Part shown: one piece after another, positions 57,612-64,000 of the stretch
Layout of the letters: each line of letters starts with the position of its first letter
How positions within the stretch are numbered: position 1 is the stretch's first letter
Assembly (NCBI RefSeq): GCF_009749405.1
Contig: NZ_WBIQ01000007.1
Location: forward strand, 1 to 64,000
DNA: 64,000 bases
Source: Agromyces lapidis
Lineage (GTDB): Bacteria > Actinomycetota > Actinomycetes > Actinomycetales > Microbacteriaceae
Reading direction: 5' to 3'
The notes under the pieces: model-generated
What the model was told of the DNA's origin: nothing
Seen by the model: only the letters and a program-made list of their open reading frames with translations
The model's database searches: none
Made by a program: the position numbers and the translations under genes

Positions 57612-59012
57612 GTGGCTGAAGAGACGCATGAGACCGGGCCGGTGACACGGCGCGGGGTGGGTGTCCGCACGGGTCCGGTCGACCGGATCGGACCGTCGGC
57701 GACGACCGGCGCCCACGCGGCGGTGCCTGCACCCGACCTCGACCTGCGGGTCGACCTGCCGCCTGCGCCCGTGCGCGAGGCGCCCGAAGACGAGGTTGCC
57801 GTCGCGATCGACGACGTCTCCGTGAATCCGGGCGCGATCGGCGGTGGCGGCGACACGAGCACCCGTTCGGTCGAGGTGCTCGCTGCAGGGCTTCCGGCCT
57901 ACCGCAGCGCGGCGCGGCGCGAGTCGTCGCCATACAGCGCCCTGCTCGCCGCCGACGCGACGAAGGCGGCCCGTGAGCTCGATCGAGCCGACTCGGCGAC
58001 GCCCGGCGCCGCCCAGGTCGCCGTGGCCGCCGACCGCGGCCACGAGGCTGCGCTGCCGTCGGAGGTGCCCGAGGCGCCCGAGTCGTTGACGGCCGATCGG
58101 CTGATCGATCTCAACCGCACCACACGCCCCGCCCCGCAGGGCGGGTTCAACCGGTTCCTCTACGAGGCATCCCTGCATCTCGTGAACCTCGGCGACTCGG
58201 CGAAGGCCCGTGCGCACAAAGCGATGAACCAGCGCATCCAGAAGCGTTTCGAGGGCGGCGCACGGTTCGTGCCTGTGCTCACTCGCAAGGGCGGCGTCGG
58301 CAAGACGACGATCACCGCGCTGCTCGGCATGGCCCTCGCCGACGCTCGCGACGACCGTGTCATCGCGATCGACGCGAACCCCGATCGCGGCACCCTCGCC
58401 GAACGCGTCGACCGGCAGACCCGCGAGACCGTTCGCGACGTCGTGGCCAAGGCGTCATCGATCGGCGGCTACACCGACTTCTCCCGGTTCGTCTCGCGCG
58501 ACGAGACCCGGCTCGACATCCTCGCCTCGGACACAGACCCGACCCTCTCCGAGGCGTTCGACGACAACGACTACAACGTCGTCGCCGGACTCGCGGCACG
58601 GTACTACTCGCTCGTCCTGACCGACTGCGGCACCGGCATCGTCCACTCCGTGATGCGTGCGACGCTGCAGCGCGCCGATTCGATCGTGATCGTCTCGGGC
58701 GGCAGCGTCGACGAGGCCCGTCTCGCCTCCGAGACCCTCACCTGGCTCGAGGCGAACGGCTACGGCGAACTCGTCCGCAACGCGGTCGTCGCCATCAACC
58801 TCGCGACGCAGGGTACGCACCTCGTGAAGGTCGATGAGATCGAGGCGCACTTCCAATCGCGTGTTCGCGAGATCGTGCGCATCCCGTACGACCCCCAACT
58901 CGCGGCCGGCTCCGTGGTCAACTGGCACGAGCTGCGCCCGGTGACCCAGCACGCGGCGCGCGAACTCGCTGCCCTCGTGGTAGAAGGCCTGCCCGCCGAA
59001 CGCGGGCACTGA
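57612..59012 (+). CDS. MinD/EspI-like ATPase with disordered N terminus
   Basis: A 466-aa protein. Residues 1-180 are acidic/alanine-rich and disordered, with paired hydrophobic patches. Residues ~215-460 form a MinD/ParA ATPase with [35 protein letters not shown] and [15 protein letters not shown]. Similar ATPases occur with ESX secretion (EspI) and as FlhG-like regulators; no secretion genes are adjacent. GTG 57612 follows GAGGAGGGG. Confidence 0.82.
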   Translation: MAEETHETGPVTRRGVGVRTGPVDRIGPSATTGAHAAVPAPDLDLRVDLPPAPVREAPEDEVAVAIDDVSVNPGAIGGGGDTSTRSVEVLAAGLPAYRSAARRESSPYSALLAADATKAARELDRADSATPGAAQVAVAADRGHEAALPSEVPEAPESLTADRLIDLNRTTRPAPQGGFNRFLYEASLHLVNLGDSAKARAHKAMNQRIQKRFEGGARFVPVLTRKGGVGKTTITALLGMALADARDDRVIAIDANPDRGTLAERVDRQTRETVRDVVAKASSIGGYTDFSRFVSRDETRLDILASDTDPTLSEAFDDNDYNVVAGLAARYYSLVLTDCGTGIVHSVMRATLQRADSIVIVSGGSVDEARLASETLTWLEANGYGELVRNAVVAINLATQGTHLVKVDEIEAHFQSRVREIVRIPYDPQLAAGSVVNWHELRPVTQHAARELAALVVEGLPAERGH

Positions 59013-59022
59013 TCGGAGAACA

Positions 59023-59514
59023 TTGCCAGAGCGTCCCATTCGCCTGTTCGGCGACCCCGTGTTGAAGACCGTCTCAGCTCCCGTCGAACAGGTCGATGAT
59101 CGTGTGCGCGCGCTCGTCGCCGACCTGATCGACAGTGTCCGGCTGCCGGGCCGCGCCGGGGTCGCGGCATCCCAGATCGGCGTGAACCTGCGCGCCTTCA
59201 GCTACAACATCGACGGCGAGGTCGGGTACGTCCTGAACCCCGAGATCGTCGAGGTGTCGGGCGAGAAGGAGGCCATCGACGAGGGCTGCCTCTCGGTGCC
59301 CGGCCTCTGGAAGAAGACCCCTCGCTACCCGTTCGCGCGCGTGCGGGGCATCGACCTCGACGGCAACGAGATCGAGGTCTCCGGCACCGGACTGATGGCG
59401 CAGGCGCTGCAGCACGAGACCGACCACCTCGACGGCCTGCTCTACCTCGATCGACTCGAGAACGCCGAGCGCCGCTCGGCCATGAAGGAGATCCGCGAGT
59501 CCGACTGGTTCTGA
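59023..59514 (+). CDS. def: peptide deformylase
   Basis: A 163-aa metalloenzyme removing N-formyl from nascent proteins. Motif 1 is [11 protein letters not shown], motif 2 EGCLSVPG (metal Cys), and motif 3 HETDHLDG (HExxH-like, metal His). The TTG start at 59023 is ten bases after the upstream gene. Length is short of some 180-aa forms but complete. Confidence 0.94.
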   Translation: MPERPIRLFGDPVLKTVSAPVEQVDDRVRALVADLIDSVRLPGRAGVAASQIGVNLRAFSYNIDGEVGYVLNPEIVEVSGEKEAIDEGCLSVPGLWKKTPRYPFARVRGIDLDGNEIEVSGTGLMAQALQHETDHLDGLLYLDRLENAERRSAMKEIRESDWF

Positions 59515-59539
59515 CGAACGGCGTCGGCCGTTGCGCGGT

Positions 59540-59583
59540 GACGACGAAGCGCCCCACGGAATCCCGTGGGGCGCTTCGTCGTC
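59540..59583. terminator. bidirectional terminator
   Basis: A 20-bp perfect stem (59540-59559 with 59564-59583) with loop AATC between convergent def and the acyl-CoA synthetase gene. Confidence 0.9.
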
Positions 59584-59594
59584 GTGGGGGAGCG

Positions 59595-61427
59595 TCAGCT
59601 CACGATCGAGTGACCCTCGGTCGCCGGTGCACCCGAGTACATCGACTCGATGAGGGGGGCGAAGTCCTGCAGGATGATGTTGCGCTTGATGCTCAGCTTC
59701 GGCGTGAGGTGCCCGCTCTCCTCGGTGAGCTCGCTCGTGAGGATCGTGAACTTGCGGATCGACTCGGCCCGCGAGACGTTCTCGTTCGCCGCATCGATGG
59801 CGCGCTGCACCTCGGCGAGCACTGCGGCGTTCGTCGAGGCCTCCTCGAGGGTCATTCCGGCGTCTTCGCCGTTGTTGTTGAGCCAGACCGGGAGCATCTC
59901 GGAGTCGAGCGTGACGAGCGCGGAGATGAACGGCTTCTGATCGCCGACCACGACGACCTGGCCGACGAGCGGGTTCGCGCGGATCGGGTCCTCGAGCGCG
60001 GCCGGGGCGACGTTCTTGCCGCCGGCCGTGACGATGATCTCCTTCTTGCGGCCGGTGATCGTGAGGAAGCCGTCGGCGTCGAAGGAGCCGATGTCGCCGG
60101 TCTTGAACCAGTCGCCGTCGAACGCCTCGGCGGTCGCCTCCGCGTTCTTCCAGTACTCCTTGAAGACGGCGACGCCCGTGACCTGGATCTCACCGTCTTC
60201 CGCGAGGCGGATCCCGTTGCCCGGCAACGCGGGTCCGACGGTGCCGATCTTCGACTTCGAGGGGAGGTTGACGCTGGCGGGAGCCGTCGTCTCGGTGAGG
60301 CCGTAGCCCTCGAGGATGGTGATGCCCAGCGCGTGGTAGAAGTGCCCGAGGCGGGGGCCGAGCGGCGCGGAGCCCGAGACGGCGTACTTGACGTTGCCGC
60401 CCATCGCGTCACGGAGCTTCGAGAAGACGAGTGCATCGAACAGCTTGAACTTGAGCTTCAGGCCGAGGGGCACCTTGCCCTGCTCGAGGGCGATCGAATA
60501 GGCGACCGCGGTGTCGGCGGCGGAGCGGAAGATCTTGCCCTTTCCGCCGGCTTCGGCCTTCTGCTCGGAGACGTTGTAGACCTTCTCGAACACCCGCGGG
60601 ACCGCGAGGAGGAAGGTCGGCTTGAAGCTGCCGAGCGAGGGGAGCAGCTGCTTCGTGTCGGGCTGGTGGCCGACGCGCACACCGGCGTGCACGCAGAGCA
60701 CCGCGATGAAGCGGGCGAACACGTGCGCGAGGGTGATGAAGAGGAGCGTCGAGGCGCCGTTCGGGTCGAGCACGACCTCGTCGAGGGCCACGGCCGAGTT
60801 GCGCGAGAGCTCGACGAAGTTGGAGTGGGTCAGCACGCAGCCCTTGGGCTTGCCGGTCGAACCCGAGGTGTAGATGAGCGTCGCGATGTCGTCGCCGCCT
60901 GCGAGGTTGCGACGGCGCTCGATCTCGTCGTCGGGCACCTCGGTTCCGCTCGCGGCGAGCTTCTCGAGGTCGCCGAGGTCGATCTGCCAGGTGTTGCGGA
61001 TGCCGGGCAGGTCGGGGTGCACCTCGTCGAAGCGAGCGAAGTGGTCGGCGGTCTCGACGATGATCGCGATGGCGCCCGAGTCGCTGAGGTTCCAGCGCAC
61101 CTGCGCGGGCGAGCTCGTCTCGTAGACGGGCACGAGCACCGCTCCGGCGAACCACGTGGCGAAGTCGATCAGGGTCCACTCGTAGCGCGTCTTGCACATG
61201 AGGCCGATCTTGTCGCCCGGCTGGATGCCGGCGGCGACGAGACCCTTGGCGAGGGCGATGACCTGGTCGTAGAACTCGCGCGTCGTCACCGGCGACCAGC
61301 CGCCGTCGGCGGTGGGCAGCGAGAACAGGACCGAGTCGGGCGTCGCGGCGAGGCGGTCGACGAGCAGATCGGTGGTGTTCGCGGCGGGGTCTGGGGAGAC
61401 CACGGCAGGCGTGGAGAATTCGGTCAC
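59595..61427 (-). CDS. long-chain fatty-acid-CoA ligase (FadD15 type)
   Basis: A 610-aa AMP-forming enzyme. ATP-binding motif LIYTSGSTGKPKGCVLTHSN (~172-192), GYGLTETTAP (~395), TGDIGSFDADGFLTITGRKKEIIVTAGGKNVAP (~445-480), and the C-terminal LTPKLSIKRNII with the catalytic Lys. It activates fatty acids for lipid metabolism. Its GTG start is followed by 155 bases to the divergent glucokinase. Confidence 0.93.
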   Translation of the reverse strand: MTEFSTPAVVSPDPAANTTDLLVDRLAATPDSVLFSLPTADGGWSPVTTREFYDQVIALAKGLVAAGIQPGDKIGLMCKTRYEWTLIDFATWFAGAVLVPVYETSSPAQVRWNLSDSGAIAIIVETADHFARFDEVHPDLPGIRNTWQIDLGDLEKLAASGTEVPDDEIERRRNLAGGDDIATLIYTSGSTGKPKGCVLTHSNFVELSRNSAVALDEVVLDPNGASTLLFITLAHVFARFIAVLCVHAGVRVGHQPDTKQLLPSLGSFKPTFLLAVPRVFEKVYNVSEQKAEAGGKGKIFRSAADTAVAYSIALEQGKVPLGLKLKFKLFDALVFSKLRDAMGGNVKYAVSGSAPLGPRLGHFYHALGITILEGYGLTETTAPASVNLPSKSKIGTVGPALPGNGIRLAEDGEIQVTGVAVFKEYWKNAEATAEAFDGDWFKTGDIGSFDADGFLTITGRKKEIIVTAGGKNVAPAALEDPIRANPLVGQVVVVGDQKPFISALVTLDSEMLPVWLNNNGEDAGMTLEEASTNAAVLAEVQRAIDAANENVSRAESIRKFTILTSELTEESGHLTPKLSIKRNIILQDFAPLIESMYSGAPATEGHSIVS

Positions 61428-61582
61428 GGTAGCTCCTTCGGCACCGGGAGGATCGCGCCCGGCTCGGGTACCTGCGCGACCTCGGCATTGGGGTCGATTA
61501 CACTCTAGTCGTTGCTCGCGTGGCTACGGTCCCGGCGCGAATCAGCCTCGTTCCTCTTGTGTCTCAGAAAGGCGGCGTCCGC

Positions 61583-62530
61583 GTGCACGCGATCGGTATC
61601 GACATCGGCGGAACGAAGATCGCGGGAGCGGTCGTCGACGAGCTCGGCGGCATCGTCCGCAGCGATCGGGTGCCGACGCCGGCCGACCCCCGGCTGCTCG
61701 AGGACGCGGTCGTCGCGATGATCGAGGGCCTGCGCGGCGGCGACGAGATCGGCGCCGTCGGCGTCGCGGCGGCGGGCTTCGTCGACGCCGCCCAGTCGAC
61801 GCTCTACTACGCGCCGAACATCGACTGGCGCAACGAGCCGCTGCGCGCGAAGCTCGAGGCTCGCGTGGGCGGCACGGTCGTCGTCGACAACGACGCGAAC
61901 GCGGCCGGCTGGGCCGAGTTCCGCTTCGGCGCCGGACGCCTGGTGAGCGACATGGTGATGCTCACGATCGGCACGGGCGTCGGCGGCGCGATCGTCGCCG
62001 GCGACCGCCTCTTCCGCGGCGGCTTCGGCGCGGGCGCCGAGCTCGGCCACCTGCGGGTGGTGCCCGACGGCCTCGCATGCGGCTGCGGCCAGCGCGGATG
62101 CATCGAGCAGTACGGCTCCGGACGGGCCCTGCTGCGCATGGCGGGCGAGATCGCCGACGCCGGCGGCATCGGCCAGGCGCTCGCGCGGGCCCGTGCCGAG
62201 CGCGGGGAGCTCGACGGCGCGATCGTCGGTGGGCTCATCGAGGCAGGCGACCCCGGCGCGGTCGCGGCGCTGCGCCAGCTGGGGCATTGGCTCGGCGCGG
62301 CGGCGGCGAGCCTCTCGGCCGTGCTCGATCCGCAGCGCTTCGTCTTCGGCGGGGGCGTGGCGATCGCCGGCGAGCTGTTGCTCGAGCCGATCCGCGAGGC
62401 CTATCTCGAGCACCTCCCGGCGCGCGGCTACCACCCCGAGCCCGACTTCGTGGTCGCCGAGCTGCAGAACGACGCCGGGGTCGTCGGTGCGGCCGACCTC
62501 GCCCGCGTGTGGGTCGCCGAGCACGCCTGA
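61583..62530 (+). CDS. ROK-family glucokinase
   Basis: A 315-aa sugar kinase. Phosphate motif IGIDIGGTKIAGAVV (~4-18), catalytic Asp in VVDNDANAAGWAE, TIGTGVGGAIV, and the ROK zinc motif CGCGQRGCIEQYGSG (~164-178). GTG 61583 gives the family start MHAIGIDIGG; AAAGG lies 9 bases before. The frame is open to 61520, where TACACT and another GTG occur. Confidence 0.92.
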   Translation: MHAIGIDIGGTKIAGAVVDELGGIVRSDRVPTPADPRLLEDAVVAMIEGLRGGDEIGAVGVAAAGFVDAAQSTLYYAPNIDWRNEPLRAKLEARVGGTVVVDNDANAAGWAEFRFGAGRLVSDMVMLTIGTGVGGAIVAGDRLFRGGFGAGAELGHLRVVPDGLACGCGQRGCIEQYGSGRALLRMAGEIADAGGIGQALARARAERGELDGAIVGGLIEAGDPGAVAALRQLGHWLGAAAASLSAVLDPQRFVFGGGVAIAGELLLEPIREAYLEHLPARGYHPEPDFVVAELQNDAGVVGAADLARVWVAEHA

Positions 62531-62578
62531 GCGGCCGACGGTAGGCTGATCGATGCGCCACGAGAAGGGAGCCGCGCG

Positions 62579-63268
62579 GTGTTCTACTGGATCATGAAGA
62601 ACCTCGTGATCGGGCCGATCCTCCTCTCGATCTTCCGGCCATGGGTCGTCGGGCTCGAGAACGTGCCCAAGCAGGGTGCCGTGGTGCTCGCGTCGAACCA
62701 CCTCTCCTTCATCGACTCCATCTTCCTTCCGCTCGTCGTCGACCGTCCGGTGGTCTTCCTCGCCAAGAGCGACTACTTCACGGGCAAGGGCCTCAAGGGC
62801 TGGGCGACCCGCGTGTTCTTCCAGGCGGCCGGCCAGCTCCCGATCGACCGTTCGGGAGGAAAGGCGTCCGAGGCATCCTTGAACACCGGCCTCCGGGTGC
62901 TCGCCGAGGGCAGCATTCTCGGCATCTATCCCGAGGGCACCCGCAGCCCCGACGGCAAGCTCTACCGGGGCCGCACGGGCGTCGCGCGCATGGTCCTCGA
63001 GTCGGGTGTGCCGGTGATCCCCGTGGCGATGATCGGCACCGAGCACGTCATGCCCATCGGCACGCGCCTGCCGAAGGTGCGCCGCATCGGCATCATCGTC
63101 GGCGAGCCGATCGACTTCACGCGCTTCGAGGGACTCGAGGGAGATCGCTTCGTGTTGCGTTCTGTGACGGACGAACTCGTCTACCGTCTTCGTGCGCTGA
63201 GCGGCCAGGAATACATCGACGTGTACGCGAGTTCGGTGAAGGAGCAGCGGGCCGCGCAATCGCGATAG
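62579..63268 (+). CDS. plsC: 1-acyl-sn-glycerol-3-phosphate acyltransferase
   Basis: A 229-aa membrane-associated acyltransferase. H-x4-D is NHLSFID (~40), YPEGTRSPDGKLYRGRTG holds motif III, and VPVIPVAMIGT motif IV. An N-terminal hydrophobic segment (IMKNLVIGPILLSIF) anchors it. Together with the nearby acyl-CoA synthetase it fits phosphatidate synthesis. GTG 62579 has GGGAGC upstream. Confidence 0.93.
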   Translation: MFYWIMKNLVIGPILLSIFRPWVVGLENVPKQGAVVLASNHLSFIDSIFLPLVVDRPVVFLAKSDYFTGKGLKGWATRVFFQAAGQLPIDRSGGKASEASLNTGLRVLAEGSILGIYPEGTRSPDGKLYRGRTGVARMVLESGVPVIPVAMIGTEHVMPIGTRLPKVRRIGIIVGEPIDFTRFEGLEGDRFVLRSVTDELVYRLRALSGQEYIDVYASSVKEQRAAQSR

Positions 63269-63348
63269 GCTCGAGCCACGGCGGCGCGATCTGCGTCGCC
63301 GTTCCGCATCACGGCGCTTCAGCGCCCCTCACCCCTCAGGACACACTC

Positions 63349-64000
63349 GTGGTACAGCTTGTCGAGCCCTTCGTGAACGCAGATCCCTCCGTGATCGCGG
63401 GCCTCGACTATTGGCGGGAGCTGCCGATCAAGCAGCAGCCGACCTGGCCCGACGTCGACGCCGCCCGCGCGGCCTCGGCCGAGCTGGCCACGCTGCCGCC
63501 GCTCGTCTTCGCGGGCGAGGTCGACACCATGCGCGATCGCCTCGCGGCCGCGTCGCGCGGCGAGGCGTTCCTCCTCCAGGGCGGCGACTGCGCAGAGACC
63601 TTCGCCGGGGCGACCGCCGACCAGATCCGCAACCGCGTGAAGACCGTGCTGCAGATGGCCGTGGTGCTGACGTACGGCGCCTCGATGCCGGTCGTGAAGA
63701 TGGGCCGCATGGCCGGCCAGTTCGCGAAGCCGCGCTCGAGCGACAACGAGACCCGCGGCGACGTCACGCTGCCGGCCTACCGCGGCGACATCGTCAACGG
63801 CTACGAGTTCACGCCTGAATCGCGCGCGGCCGATCCCGGCCGACTCATCCGCGGCTACCACACGGCCGCGTCGACCCTGAACCTCATCCGCGCCTTCACG
63901 CAGGGCGGTTTCGCCGACCTGCGCCAGGTGCACTCGTGGAACCAGGGCTTCGCGAAGAACCCGGCGAACGCGCGCTACGAGTCGATGGCTCGCGAGATCG
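63349..64000 (+). CDS. aroG: class II DAHP synthase, 5' part
   Basis: The first 217 codons of a 3-deoxy-7-phosphoheptulonate synthase of the plant/mycobacterial (AroA II) type; runs off the window end. LDYWRELPIKQQPTWPD, LPPLVFAGEVD, GEAFLLQGGDCAETF (metal Cys), VVKMGRMAGQFAKPRS and DLRQVHSWNQ are clear signatures. It is the entry step of aromatic amino acid synthesis. GTG 63349 is the first possible start in the family position. The 81-base upstream gap shows no attenuator-like peptide. Confidence 0.95.
   Translation, partial: MVQLVEPFVNADPSVIAGLDYWRELPIKQQPTWPDVDAARAASAELATLPPLVFAGEVDTMRDRLAAASRGEAFLLQGGDCAETFAGATADQIRNRVKTVLQMAVVLTYGASMPVVKMGRMAGQFAKPRSSDNETRGDVTLPAYRGDIVNGYEFTPESRAADPGRLIRGYHTAASTLNLIRAFTQGGFADLRQVHSWNQGFAKNPANARYESMAREI

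Overview
The window is about 70% G+C, with tightly packed genes, many GTG/TTG starts and many 1-8 base overlaps. Gene order and protein sequence point to a high-GC actinobacterium, most likely Microbacteriaceae (Agromyces-like); the family assignment is inferred from sequence recall, not from a search. No replication origin and no CRISPR array were seen.

Region 1 (1-20347) starts with the 3' end of a 5S rRNA gene. It continues with an ordered block also known from mycobacteria: a TPR-type protein with a large tandem repeat, HAD phosphatase, tlyA, NAD kinase, recN, pyrG, ADP-ribose pyrophosphatase, xerD, parA-like, scpA, scpB, rluB, tyrA, cmk and der. These cover ribosome and NAD(P) maintenance, CTP supply, DNA repair, chromosome resolution and condensation, and tyrosine synthesis. 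A GAP-family membrane protein and a two-component system are inserted between cmk and der.

Region 2 (20351-22401) holds a GNAT enzyme, a MarR regulator with a membrane protein, and tRNA-Pro(GGG). Region 3 (22365-30302) is a 7.9-kb integrative element inserted in that tRNA gene. It is bounded by a perfect 36-base direct repeat, carries xis and int at the tRNA end, and its cargo is mostly unrecognised: a two-gene coupled operon with a degenerate nucleotidyltransferase-like protein, a HEPN-motif protein, a zinc-ribbon protein behind a perfect inverted repeat, a membrane protein, and DUF4304-like and DUF1801-like proteins. This is the best place to look for an undescribed defence or conflict system.

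Region 4 (30303-49412) is an accessory and stress region. It includes a HelR/HelD-type RNA polymerase-protecting ATPase preceded by a rifamycin-associated element, a macro-domain protein, rlmN, molybdenum cofactor genes, and a redox cluster (sodA, flavin reductase, fdxA, soxR) with a SoxR box between the divergent fdxA and soxR. It also has msrA, a stand-alone LigD-type primase/polymerase, a short P450-like protein coupled to a PEP-mutase family enzyme, a small alarmone synthetase, and two paralogous secreted lytic-transglycosylase-like proteins. Those two share a 41-base leader element that looks like structured RNA.

Region 5 (49413-64000) returns to a conserved core: a CDP-alcohol transferase, a GarA/OdhI-type FHA protein and two MerR regulators in mycobacteria-like order, a ParA, pyruvate carboxylase, a MinD/EspI-like ATPase, peptide deformylase, long-chain acyl-CoA synthetase, ROK glucokinase, PlsC and the start of a class II DAHP synthase. 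Many single-gene transcripts in regions 3-5 have a TANNNT hexamer 6-7 bases before the start codon, as expected for leaderless mRNAs.
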